Source: Pseudomonas yangonensis
GTDB lineage: Bacteria; Pseudomonadota; Gammaproteobacteria; Pseudomonadales; Pseudomonadaceae
DNA: 64,000 bases
NCBI RefSeq assembly: GCF_009932725.1
Contig: NZ_BLJU01000020.1
Location: 38,036 to 102,035 of the forward strand
Reading direction: 5' to 3'
Below, in pieces: positions 56,631 through 64,000 of the stretch (positions are counted from its first letter, which is position 1; every line of letters starts with the position of its first letter). Made by a program: the position numbers and the translations under genes. The notes beneath the pieces were generated by a model, which did no database searches, had not been told where the DNA came from, and worked only from the letters and a program-made list of their open reading frames with translations.

Positions 56631-57833
56631 ATGCTTTTGTCCCCCTGGCGTGCCGACTTCCCCGGCATTCTTGCCCTCCAAGCCGAAGGCCAGACCTATC
56701 TGGACAGCGCCGCCACCGCGCAGAAGCCGCAGGCGGTGCTCGACGCCCTGCTCGGCTACTACGCCGGCGGTGTGGCCAACGTGCATCGTGCCCAGCACCT
56801 GCCAGGTGAACGCGCCACCCGCGCCTTCGAGGCGACACGCAGCAAGGCCGCGCAATGGCTGAATGCGGCCAGCGCCGAGGAGATCATCTTTACCCGCGGC
56901 AGCACCGAATCACTCAACCTGCTGGCCTATGGCCTGGAGTACTTGCTGCAGCCGGGCGAGCAGATCGTCATCAGCGCGCTGGAACACCACGCCAATCTGC
57001 TGCCCTGGCAGCAACTGGCCAAGCGCCGCAGCCTGGAGCTGGTGGTGCTGCCGCTCAATGATACGGGCACGATCGACCTGGCCCAGGCCGCCCGGCTGAT
57101 CGGCCCGCGCACTCGCCTACTGGCGGTTTCGCAGTTGTCCAACGTGCTCGGGTGCTGGCAGCCACTTGCGGAACTGCTGACACTGGCGCGCACACAAGGC
57201 GCCTTGACTGTCGTCGATGGGGCACAGGGGGCGGTGCATGGCCGTCATGACATGCAGGCGCTGGGTTGCGACTTCTACCTGTGCTCCTCGCACAAGCTCT
57301 ATGGCCCGGATGGCGTCGGCCTGCTGTATGGCCGCCGCGAAGCGTTGGGCAAATTGCAGCACTGGCAATTCGGCGGTGAGATGGTGCTCGATGCCGACTA
57401 CCAGAGCGCGCGCTTTCGCCCTACTCCACTCGGCTTCGAGGCCGGTACGCCGGCCGTGTCCGCCGTGATAGCACTGGGCGCCACGCTGGATTGGCTTAGC
57501 GGCCTGGATCACGAGGCCGTGGCCCGGCACGAAGCGGCCCTGCATGCCGAACTGCTGGCCGGCCTGCAAGCACGTGACGGCGTGCGCCTGCTCGGCGAGC
57601 CGCAACTGGCACTGGCCAGCTTCTGCGTCGAAGGCGTGCATAACGCCGACCTGGCGCACCTGCTGACCGAACAGGGCATCGCCGTACGGGCCGGTCATCA
57701 CTGCGCCATGCCACTGATGAAAAGCCTGGGCCTGAGTGGTGCGATTCGTGTCTCGCTCGGCCTGTACAACGATGGCGAAGATCTGCAGAGATTCTTCAGC
57801 GCCCTGGATAATGCGCTGGAGCTGCTGCGATGA
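56631..57833 (+). CDS. csdA: Cysteine desulfurase CsdA (SufS-like)
   Basis: CsdA takes sulfur from cysteine as a persulfide and hands it to CsdE. The 400-residue group II PLP enzyme has the Schiff-base lysine Lys222 in SSHKLYG and the persulfide-forming Cys358 in RAGHHCAMPLM. The presence of a SufE-type partner downstream and tcdA nearby favours CsdA over SufS, and no suf genes are seen. ATG start with a weak ribosome-binding site. Confidence 0.93.
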   Translation: MLLSPWRADFPGILALQAEGQTYLDSAATAQKPQAVLDALLGYYAGGVANVHRAQHLPGERATRAFEATRSKAAQWLNAASAEEIIFTRGSTESLNLLAYGLEYLLQPGEQIVISALEHHANLLPWQQLAKRRSLELVVLPLNDTGTIDLAQAARLIGPRTRLLAVSQLSNVLGCWQPLAELLTLARTQGALTVVDGAQGAVHGRHDMQALGCDFYLCSSHKLYGPDGVGLLYGRREALGKLQHWQFGGEMVLDADYQSARFRPTPLGFEAGTPAVSAVIALGATLDWLSGLDHEAVARHEAALHAELLAGLQARDGVRLLGEPQLALASFCVEGVHNADLAHLLTEQGIAVRAGHHCAMPLMKSLGLSGAIRVSLGLYNDGEDLQRFFSALDNALELLR

Positions 57834-57853
57834 AACGCCACCAACGGCTCTTC

Positions 57854-57930
57854 GTAGGAGCGGCTGGGCGGCATTCCGTTTCAGCCGCGAATATCGGCGC
57901 CCGGACCTTCGCGGCTGAAGCCGCTGCTAC
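57854..57930. repeat. REP-like repeat, GTAGGAGCGGCTTCAGCCGC family, copy 2 with internal insertion
   Basis: The left arm GTAGGAGCGGCTG (57854-57866) and right arm GCGGCTGAAGCCGCTGCTAC (57911-57930) belong to the same family as 22979. Here about 14 extra bases split the left GCGGCTTCAGCCGC palindrome. It separates csdA from csdE. Confidence 0.75.
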
Positions 57931-57951
57931 ATGCTCCGAGAGCCTCTTGCC

Positions 57952-58362
57952 ATGAGCCTGTCAGTCGCCGCGCAAGAGACACTGGAAGCCTTCACTGCCT
58001 GCCCTGGCTGGGAACAGCGCGCGCGCCTGCTGATGCAGTGGGGCGAACGCCTGGAACCGCTGAGCGATGCCGAACGGGTCGATGAGCACCGCGTGCATGG
58101 CTGCGACAGTCTGGTCTGGCTCGTTGCCGAGCGCCGCGACGGGCGCCTGCACTTTCGCGCCAGCAGCGATGCCCGCCTGCTGCGTGGTCTGCTCGCCGTG
58201 CTGCTGGTTCGAGTGGAAGGCTTGAGCAATGAACAACTGGCCTCGCTCGACCTGGCCGACTGGTTCATCCAACTCGGGCTGCAACGTCAACTGTCGCCCT
58301 CTCGCAGCAACGGTCTGAATGCCGTATTGCAGCGAATGAGGACACTGGCGCGGGAAAACTAG
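57952..58362 (+). CDS. csdE: SufE-family sulfur acceptor CsdE
   Basis: CsdE accepts persulfide sulfur from CsdA and activates it. The 136-residue protein has the acceptor cysteine Cys51 in VHGCDSLVW and the C-terminal LGLQRQLSPSRSNGL region. I chose the ATG at 57952 over the upstream ATG at 57931 because it matches the family N-terminus better. It lies in the same orientation as csdA with a repeat between them. Confidence 0.92.
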   Translation: MSLSVAAQETLEAFTACPGWEQRARLLMQWGERLEPLSDAERVDEHRVHGCDSLVWLVAERRDGRLHFRASSDARLLRGLLAVLLVRVEGLSNEQLASLDLADWFIQLGLQRQLSPSRSNGLNAVLQRMRTLAREN

Positions 58363-58429
58363 ACGCAGCGCCAGCTCAGTCGGCAGCAATGGGTTATATT
58401 CGCGCGCCCAAAAACTCATGGAGCGAGTC

Positions 58430-58960
58430 ATGCCTGCCATCGTGCGCACCGGGCTAAGTGCCCTGGCAACCCTGGTCGTACTGTATTTCAGTCAGCAACT
58501 GCTTCCCCATCTCCTGGTCCTGCTGCCAGAAAGCGTTGCGGCAGCGCTGCCGATAGAACCTTTCATCCTGAATCTGCTGCTGTCGGGCCTGCTGGCGGGC
58601 GTCTGCCTGGCACTGCTTGCAAGCAATCACCGTCTCGCCACTGCAGGGCTGGTCGCGCTTGGTTTGCTGGGCATCTACGCCTTCGGCTTCTACAGCAATC
58701 TCTGCAACGTGGAGGAAACGCAGCGCATTCACGCCGAGATGCAAACCATGCCCATGTACAACCTGGGGCGCCCCGTGGATGCGGAGCCAATTGCCATCGA
58801 CTCGATTGCCAGCCTGAGCTATGCCTGCATCCTGCCAGAGGACCGCAGTGACAACCTGGCCACCATGACGTGGGACTTCCTCGTAAGGCTCGCAGCGATG
58901 CTGGCAGGCACGCTGCTGGTAGCGCGCCGGCGCTCGCGGACGCAACCTTCCGCCCACTGA
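58430..58960 (+). CDS. Unknown membrane protein, 176 residues
   Basis: I do not recognise this protein. It has hydrophobic segments at about 5-30, 42-65, 70-90 and, near the C-terminus, 148-168. Between the last two lies a hydrophilic loop of about 55 residues with two cysteines (SNLCNVEE and SYACILPE) that could form a periplasmic disulfide. It ends in a basic tail (ARRRSRTQ). The GGAGCGAGTC just before 58430 supports that ATG over the one at 58418. Base composition resembles that of its neighbours. It converges on the DUF1456 gene. Confidence 0.65.
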   Translation: MPAIVRTGLSALATLVVLYFSQQLLPHLLVLLPESVAAALPIEPFILNLLLSGLLAGVCLALLASNHRLATAGLVALGLLGIYAFGFYSNLCNVEETQRIHAEMQTMPMYNLGRPVDAEPIAIDSIASLSYACILPEDRSDNLATMTWDFLVRLAAMLAGTLLVARRRSRTQPSAH

Positions 58961-58979
58961 ACCGATGCAGCGAGCGGGC

Positions 58980-59441
58980 TCAGCCTCGCTCGCGCAACGT
59001 CAGGCCGCGCAGGAAATTGCGCAGAATCTGGTCGCCACACTCACGGTAGTGCTTGTGGCCCGGCGCGCGGAACAAGGCCCCCAGCTCGGTCTTGGTCATC
59101 GGCAGGTCAGCCGATTGCAGAATCGCCTGGACATCGTCGTCACGCAGCTCGAAGGCCACGCGCAGTTTCTTCAGGATGAGGTTGTTGCTCAGGCGCTTTT
59201 CCACCGGCAGGCGCGGCCGGCTTTCATCCTTGCCACGCTTGTAGAACACCAGACCTTCGAGCACGTGCGCCAGTAGCACATCGCTGCAGGATCGATAACC
59301 GGGCTCGTCCTCACGCAGCAGACAGGCCGAAATCAGGCCCGGCTCGACGGGATAGTCCGCCAGTTGGCAGAACGCCTCGAGCGTGCCATCGCTCACGTCC
59401 AGCAGATAGCGCAGGCTGCGCAGTACATCGTTATTGAGCAT
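58980..59441 (-). CDS. DUF1456 family protein (YehS-like)
   Basis: This 153-residue soluble protein consists of two related halves: MLNNDVLRSLRYLLDVSDGT and LSNNLILKKLRVAFELRDDD each open a helical repeat ending in a CSDVLLAHVLEG or CGDQILRNFLRG segment. This internal duplication and motif set is DUF1456, widespread in gammaproteobacteria without a defined function. The ATG at 59441 gives the family N-terminus; the frame is open further upstream but the extension is not homologous. It starts 31 bases after the solute-binding-protein gene. Confidence 0.85.
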   Translation of the reverse strand: MLNNDVLRSLRYLLDVSDGTLEAFCQLADYPVEPGLISACLLREDEPGYRSCSDVLLAHVLEGLVFYKRGKDESRPRLPVEKRLSNNLILKKLRVAFELRDDDVQAILQSADLPMTKTELGALFRAPGHKHYRECGDQILRNFLRGLTLRERG

Positions 59442-59472
59442 ATGGAAAACTCTTGAGGTCGGCAGATGCCGC

Positions 59473-60267
59473 TCAGTCTCGCACGGCCCGAGCCGAGGTG
59501 CTGGGTTTCCAGTCGTCAGCATTACCGGAGTTGAGTGCCTGCTGCAGTCGCTGCAGGTCGCCACGCTCGGCAAAGTCTCGCAGCCGGGCATTGAATAGGC
59601 GCAGCAGCCTGATGCCCTCGGGGTCATCCTTGCGAAACAGCAAGCGCAGCGGCTCGGTGTTCAGCTGTCGTGGATGGTGGACGATGTGGCCGCCACCTTC
59701 CGGGAACAGGCGACGCAGCATGGCGTAGCCCACCGCGCGATCCTGTGGATGCAGATCGATCCGCCCAAGCTCCAGAAGGCGGAAACTGGTGTCCTCCTTG
59801 CCGTTCTGCATGACCTTCAGGCGGCCGGCCTGCAGCGCTTCGTCGAAAGCCGGGCCGTAGGAATAGCCGAGCGTAGTGCCGATGCGGTACTTCAGCAGGT
59901 CCTCGACCTGCGTCCAGTCGAACGCCTGGTCACGCCGATGAAACAGGACGATCTCGCCGCTTACCAACGGATCGCTGCAGATGCCGTAATTGAGCCGACT
60001 GGGCGTGCAGCTGTAGGGCATGATCGCGTGCAACTGGCCCTGCTGCAGCATCAGCACGTTGCGGTCCCAGGGGTGGAAGATGAACTCGGTCCGGTAGCCA
60101 GCCTCGGCAAAAACCGCACTGATCAGCCGCGCCAATGCGCCACCGTCGCTGCGCTCCTGGTCGACATAAGGCGCCCAGTCGCCGGTGCCGATACGCAGCG
60201 TCTGCGCTTCGGCCTGAGCAAGTCCTGGAGCAATCAGCAAAACAGGTAGCATCAAGCAGGCGAGCAT
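59473..60267 (-). CDS. Periplasmic solute-binding protein, family 3 type
   Basis: A signal peptide (MLACLMLPVLLIAPGLAQA) is followed by TLRIGTGDWAPYVDQERSDGG and LARLISAVFAEAGYRTEF, the start of the SBP_bac_3 fold common in amino-acid ABC transporters and in orphan sensors of Pseudomonas. It has 264 residues from the ATG at 60267; a GTG at 60384 would add an odd N-terminus. There are no permease or ATPase genes beside it, so it is an orphan binding protein with an unknown ligand. The 206 bases to tcdA show no gene. Confidence 0.82.
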   Translation of the reverse strand: MLACLMLPVLLIAPGLAQAEAQTLRIGTGDWAPYVDQERSDGGALARLISAVFAEAGYRTEFIFHPWDRNVLMLQQGQLHAIMPYSCTPSRLNYGICSDPLVSGEIVLFHRRDQAFDWTQVEDLLKYRIGTTLGYSYGPAFDEALQAGRLKVMQNGKEDTSFRLLELGRIDLHPQDRAVGYAMLRRLFPEGGGHIVHHPRQLNTEPLRLLFRKDDPEGIRLLRLFNARLRDFAERGDLQRLQQALNSGNADDWKPSTSARAVRD

Positions 60268-60473
60268 CCGTGCCCCGAGCCTTTTCAGCGCTACGCCACA
60301 AGAACGCCGGGAGCGTTCGCTCTGCGAAGGCCCGCAGGGTTGTTGCCGCCAGGAATGGCCGGCAACAGGAAACAGGTACGACACAAATCACCTCTGATAC
60401 GGGTCATGTTCGACGCATCCCTGTCTGCCGCTGCAACTTCCCCTCGCCCCAGCATAGTCTGCACGGGCTTTTT

Positions 60474-61283
60474 TCAATCCCTGGGCTGACGCTCTGCCGG
60501 GCGACGAGCGCCCGCTACCAGCTTGTCCACCAGTTTGGCCGCCGCGGCCATGCCGAAGCTGGCGGTAACCATCATCACCGCGCCGAAACCGCCGGCGCAG
60601 TCGAGCCTCACCCCTTCACCGACGAAGCCCTTGGCCTGGCACACCGTGCCGTCAGGCTTGGGATAGCGCAGCTGCTCGGTGGAGAACACGCAAGGCACGC
60701 TGTAGGTGCGACCCGGCGTGCGCGAGAAGCCGTAGTCGCGGCGCAACATCGAACGCACCTTGGCGGCCAGCGGATCATTGAAGGTCTTGTTCAGGTCGGT
60801 GACCTGAATCTGCGTCGGGTCGACCTGGCCACCGGCACCGCCGGTGGTGACGATCTGGATCTTGCGCCGCTTGCACCAGGCGATCAGCGCGGCCTTGGCC
60901 GGCACGCTGTCGATGCAGTCGATCACACCGTCGAGCTGTTCGGTGATGTACTCGGCCATGGTCTCGCGGGTGACGAAATCGGCCACCGCATGCACCACGC
61001 AGGCCGGGTTGATGGCGCGGATGCGGGCTGCCATCTCGTCAACCTTGGCCTTGCCAACCGCCCCTTCGACGGCGTGTACCTGGCGATTGGTGTTGGTGAT
61101 GCACACGTCGTCCAGATCGAACAGCGATATCTCGCCCACACCGCTGCGCGCCAGGGCTTCGGCCGCCCAGGAACCGACACCGCCGATGCCGACCACCGCC
61201 ACGTGCGCCGCAGCAAGGCGTTGATAGCCCTCCTGGCCGTAAAGCCGGGCTATGCCGCCGAATCGCTGATCGTCTGTGTTCAT
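60474..61283 (-). CDS. tcdA: tRNA cyclic N6-threonylcarbamoyladenosine(37) synthase TcdA (CsdL)
   Basis: TcdA is an E1-like enzyme that dehydrates t6A37 in tRNA to the cyclic form with ATP, functionally linked to CsdA and CsdE in E. coli. The 269-residue protein has the nucleotide-binding VVGIGGVGSWAAEALARSG, the DLDDVCITNTNRQ segment and the VFSTEQLRYPKPDG loop. It lies 2.1 kb from csdE on the opposite strand, not in an operon with it. Confidence 0.95.
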   Translation of the reverse strand: MNTDDQRFGGIARLYGQEGYQRLAAAHVAVVGIGGVGSWAAEALARSGVGEISLFDLDDVCITNTNRQVHAVEGAVGKAKVDEMAARIRAINPACVVHAVADFVTRETMAEYITEQLDGVIDCIDSVPAKAALIAWCKRRKIQIVTTGGAGGQVDPTQIQVTDLNKTFNDPLAAKVRSMLRRDYGFSRTPGRTYSVPCVFSTEQLRYPKPDGTVCQAKGFVGEGVRLDCAGGFGAVMMVTASFGMAAAAKLVDKLVAGARRPAERQPRD

Positions 61284-61479
61284 CTCACCCCCTGCAGGAA
61301 GGCGCGCATTATAGAGATAGCACCCTGCCCACCCAAGCCTGCGGTACAGGTCAGCCGTCGGACTGTAGATCAGCCTGCATGGTGGTGAATGTGCCTCGCG
61401 GCGCGTCTGATGACCTGATCGGTAACGACTTTTGCTTTAAGATGGCCAGCCTTCACGCCAGCCGCCGTACGGAGCCGCA

Positions 61480-62622
61480 ATGACCGCCACCCTCACCCCG
61501 ACCCTGGAGCTTGCCTTCGACCTGATCCGCCGCCCGTCCGTGACGCCGGTCGACGAAGGTTGCCAGGAGCTGATGATGCGCCGTCTGGCCGCCTGCGGCT
61601 TCGAGGTGGAGCGCATGCGCATCGAAGAGGTGGAGAACTTCTGGGCCAAACGCGGTGGTGACGGCCCGGTGCTGTGCTTCGCCGGCCACACCGACGTGGT
61701 GCCTACCGGCCCGCTGGAGGCCTGGCAGTACCAGCCGTTCGACGTACGCGTCGACGAAGAGGGCATGCTCTGCGGCCGTGGCGCGGCCGACATGAAAGGC
61801 AGCCTGGCGAGCATGATCATCGCCGTCGAGCGCTTCGTCGCCGACTACCCGAACCACAAGGGCGCCATCAGCTTCCTGATCACCAGCGACGAGGAAGGCC
61901 CGGCCCAGCATGGCACCAAGGCCGTGGTCGAGCGACTGCGCGAGCGCAACGAGCGCCTGGACTGGTGCATCGTCGGCGAACCGTCGAGCACCACCCTGCT
62001 CGGCGACGTGGTGAAGAACGGCCGCCGCGGCTCGCTCGGCTGCACCCTCACCGTCTACGGCAAGCAGGGCCACGTGGCCTACCCGCACCTGGCGAAGAAC
62101 CCGATTCACCTGGCCGCCCCGGCACTGGCCGAACTGGCCGCCGAGCACTGGGATCATGGCAACGACTACTTCCCGCCGACCAGCTTCCAGGTGTCCAACC
62201 TCAACTCCGGCACCGGCGCCACCAACGTCATCCCCGGCGAACTGAAGGCGGTGTTCAATTTCCGCTTCTCCACCGAATCCACCGTCGAGGGCCTGCAGCA
62301 GCGCGTCACCGCCATCCTCGACAAGCACGGCCTGGATTATCACCTGGAGTGGGCGCTATCCGGCCTGCCCTTCCTCACCCAGCCGGGCGAGCTGCTCGAC
62401 GCCGTCGCCGCCAGCATCAGGAACGTCACCGGTCGCGACACCACGCCGTCCACCAGCGGCGGCACCTCCGACGGCCGCTTCATCGCCACCCTGGGCACCC
62501 AGGTGGTCGAGCTGGGCCCGGTCAATGCCACCATCCATCAGATCAACGAGCGCGTACTGGCCAGCGATCTCGATCTGCTGACAGAGGTGTATTACCAGAC
62601 CATGGTCAAGCTTCTCGCATGA
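61480..62622 (+). CDS. dapE: Succinyl-diaminopimelate desuccinylase
   Basis: DapE removes succinate to give LL-diaminopimelate for lysine and peptidoglycan. The 380-residue M20 metallopeptidase has FAGHTDVVPTG (zinc-ligand His), GRGAADMKG, the catalytic TSDEEGPA segment, and the TSGGTSDGRF loop near the C-terminus. The 196 bases upstream to tcdA contain a possible TAAGAT -10 element near 61438. Its stop overlaps the next start (ATGA). Confidence 0.98.
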   Translation: MTATLTPTLELAFDLIRRPSVTPVDEGCQELMMRRLAACGFEVERMRIEEVENFWAKRGGDGPVLCFAGHTDVVPTGPLEAWQYQPFDVRVDEEGMLCGRGAADMKGSLASMIIAVERFVADYPNHKGAISFLITSDEEGPAQHGTKAVVERLRERNERLDWCIVGEPSSTTLLGDVVKNGRRGSLGCTLTVYGKQGHVAYPHLAKNPIHLAAPALAELAAEHWDHGNDYFPPTSFQVSNLNSGTGATNVIPGELKAVFNFRFSTESTVEGLQQRVTAILDKHGLDYHLEWALSGLPFLTQPGELLDAVAASIRNVTGRDTTPSTSGGTSDGRFIATLGTQVVELGPVNATIHQINERVLASDLDLLTEVYYQTMVKLLA

Positions 62623-63431
62623 GCCTGATCTGCCCCCTCTGCCAGACGCCGCTGGAGCCGAGTGGCAGCGGCCTGGTCTGCGCCAACCGGCACAGCTTCG
62701 ACCGCGCACGCCAGGGGTACTACAACCTGCTGCCGGTGCAGCACAAGAACAGTCGCGACCCCGGCGACAACGCCGCCATGGTCGAGGCGCGCCGGCGCTT
62801 TCTCGAAGGCGGTCACTACGCACCGCTGGCCGCGCGCCTGGCGGCACTGGCGGCCGAGTACAAGCCGGCGCGCTGGCTGGATATCGGCTGTGGCGAGGGC
62901 TACTACACCGAGCAGATCGCCCGCGCCCTGCCCCACGCCGACGGCTACGCCCTGGACATCTCCCGCGAGGCGGTCAAACGCGCCTGCAAGCGCGCGCCGC
63001 AGCTGAGCTGGCTGGTGGCGAGCATGGCTCGCGTGCCACTGGCCGATGCCAGTTGCGAGCTGCTGGCCAGCGTGTTCAGCCCGCTGGACTGGGCCGAGGC
63101 CAAGCGCCTGCTAGCCCCCGGCGGCGGCCTGCTGCGCATGGGCCCGACCCGCGTGCACCTGATGGAGCTGCGGCAGAAGCTGTATGACGAGGTGCGCGAC
63201 TATGACGACGAGAAGCACCTGGCGCTGATCCCGCCGGGCTTGCAACTGGCGCATAGCGAGACCCTGCAGTTTCCGCTGCATCTGGCCCAGCCCGAAGCGC
63301 GCGCCGACCTGCTGGCCATGACCCCGCACGGCTGGCGCGCCAGTGCCGAACGCCGTGAAGCGGTGATTGCCGAGCCCTTCGAAGTTACCGTCGCCATCCG
63401 CTACGATTGGATCGTCAAAACTCAGGAATGA
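62619..63431 (+). CDS. RlmA-family 23S rRNA guanine methyltransferase
   Basis: This 270-residue protein has an N-terminal zinc ribbon with Cys5, Cys8, Cys21 and His25 (CPLCQTPLEPSGSGLVC), then RARQGYYNLLPVQHKNSRDPGD and the AdoMet motif WLDIGCGEGYYTEQIA. This architecture matches RlmA (rrmA), which methylates G745 of 23S rRNA in enterobacteria. The target here is inferred. It overlaps dapE by four bases and is therefore translationally coupled. Confidence 0.92.
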   Translation: MSLICPLCQTPLEPSGSGLVCANRHSFDRARQGYYNLLPVQHKNSRDPGDNAAMVEARRRFLEGGHYAPLAARLAALAAEYKPARWLDIGCGEGYYTEQIARALPHADGYALDISREAVKRACKRAPQLSWLVASMARVPLADASCELLASVFSPLDWAEAKRLLAPGGGLLRMGPTRVHLMELRQKLYDEVRDYDDEKHLALIPPGLQLAHSETLQFPLHLAQPEARADLLAMTPHGWRASAERREAVIAEPFEVTVAIRYDWIVKTQE

Positions 63432-63436
63432 ACCCA

Positions 63437-63808
63437 ATGCGCCAACCGGACATCGAGATCTACCTCAAAGACGCCGAACGCGACGCCGTGGCGCAATGGC
63501 TGGGTGAAGCCCTCGGCCCGTGCAGCGAATGGCAACAAAAAGGCCAGACCTTCAAGTGCAAGGCCGGCGTCGTGCCGGTGACCTGGCTGCCGAAAGCCGT
63601 GGGCAAATGGCACAGCCTGTACCTGGAAAGCGACGCCACGCCCTGGGCCGACGATCTGGCCTGCGCTCGCGCCGCCCATGCCGCGCTTGGCGTGCAGATC
63701 CGCTGCGCGCCTGGCACCTGGGTCGAGGATGAAAGCGACGAGGAAGCCGACCGCTGGATCAAGATCGATGCCGATGGCGAAACCGAGATCGTCTGGCGTA
63801 CCGAATAA
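63437..63808 (+). CDS. Small conserved hypothetical protein, 123 residues
   Basis: I do not recognise this family. The protein is soluble, with an acidic C-terminus (EDESDEEADRWIKID) and the segments GEALGPCSEW, VTWLPKAVGKWHSLY and CARAAHAALG. An AGGA site nine bases before 63437 favours that ATG (MRQPDIEIY); an ATG at 63428 overlaps the upstream stop as ATGA. It is probably the last gene of dapE-rlmA-like-this gene, which suggests co-expression but not function. Confidence 0.7.
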   Translation: MRQPDIEIYLKDAERDAVAQWLGEALGPCSEWQQKGQTFKCKAGVVPVTWLPKAVGKWHSLYLESDATPWADDLACARAAHAALGVQIRCAPGTWVEDESDEEADRWIKIDADGETEIVWRTE

Positions 63809-63811
63809 AGC

Positions 63812-63826
63812 GGCCGCTTCGCGGCC
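63812..63826 (+). terminator. Short GC hairpin after the last gene
   Basis: GGCCGC-TTC-GCGGCC forms a 6-bp stem four bases after the stop codon. No T run follows, so termination is only possible. Confidence 0.4.
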
Positions 63827-63834
63827 ATCTGATG

Positions 63835-64000
63835 CCCCTCTCCCGCTTGCGGGATACGACTGCATGGATGCAGGAGGTAGGGCGACGCAGGATGCCAAAG
63901 CCGAGGGTGCCCGAAGGGCGGGAGAGGGTCAGGGGCCGCCAAAGGTTGGAGCCAGCAGGCAATTTCGCGGCGCTCCGGCCCTCTCCCCCAGCCCCTCTCC
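63835..64000. repeat. CCCTCTCCC/GGGAGAGGG intergenic repeat, cut by window end
   Basis: CCCCTCTCCCGC at 63835-63846 is inverted to GCGGGAGAGGGTCAGGGG at about 63919-63936. A further CCCTCTCCCCCAGCCCCTCT starts near 63980. No coding frame is supported. The element resembles long intergenic palindromes of Pseudomonas chromosomes; the right limit is outside the window. Confidence 0.6.

Overview
The window is a stretch of core chromosome from a high-GC gammaproteobacterium of the genus Pseudomonas in the broad sense. Protein sequences and gene order resemble the P. aeruginosa block recA-mutS-fdxA-rsmZ-rpoS-nlpD through kdsA-pyrG-accA-dnaE-lpx-bamA-rpsB-map-glnD-dap. Intergenic repeats of the GTAGCCCGGATGCAATCCGGG and GTAGGAGCGGCTTCAGCCGC types suggest the P. 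mendocina/oleovorans/stutzeri side of the genus; this placement is an inference. No phage, plasmid, transposase, CRISPR, tRNA or rRNA signature was seen.

Layout. 1-8.6 kb: the 3' part of dacB, rlmKL, rmf with a structured leader, pyrD, two poorly characterised genes, recX-recA under a clear LexA box, and pncC. 8.8-13.3 kb: mutS, fdxA, the regulatory RNA rsmZ with its GacA box, and rpoS. 13.4-18.2 kb: nlpD, a DUF368 (PopT-type) membrane protein, pcm, surE, truD, ispF. 18.3-21.8 kb: glutathione-dependent formaldehyde detoxification (fghA, adhC, divergent LysR regulator) and a short HPF/RaiA protein. 21.8-29.5 kb: ispD, ftsB, eno, kdsA, pyrG, tilS, accA. 29.6-47.7 kb: a long minus-strand envelope, replication and translation block: dnaE, rnhB, lpxB, lpxA, fabZ, lpxD, skp, bamA, rseP, dxr, cdsA, uppS, frr, pyrH, tsf, rpsB. 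48-58.4 kb, mostly plus strand: map, glnD, a PctA-like chemoreceptor (minus), dapC, an ArsC/Spx-like protein, dapD, csdA, csdE. 58.4-64 kb: an unknown membrane protein, a DUF1456 protein, a periplasmic solute-binding protein, tcdA, dapE, an RlmA-like methyltransferase, a small unknown protein and a repeat-rich tail.

How the genes fit together. The minus-strand block joins lipid A synthesis, outer-membrane protein assembly, isoprenoid and undecaprenyl carrier synthesis, and phospholipid synthesis. A DUF368 undecaprenyl-phosphate transporter candidate lies nearby, beside nlpD. Stationary-phase and survival genes (rmf, HPF-like, rsmZ, rpoS, surE, pcm) are also concentrated here. The lysine/peptidoglycan genes dapC, dapD and dapE, and the CsdA-CsdE-TcdA set for cyclic t6A in tRNA, are interleaved with less familiar genes.

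I found no convincing wholly new multi-gene system. The observations most worth following are RNA-level: the rsmZ variant, the rmf leader, the rpsB leader with its rpsB-tsf hairpin, and hairpins at gene junctions. The DUF368 insertion, the chemoreceptor insertion and the small unknown genes are also worth a look.
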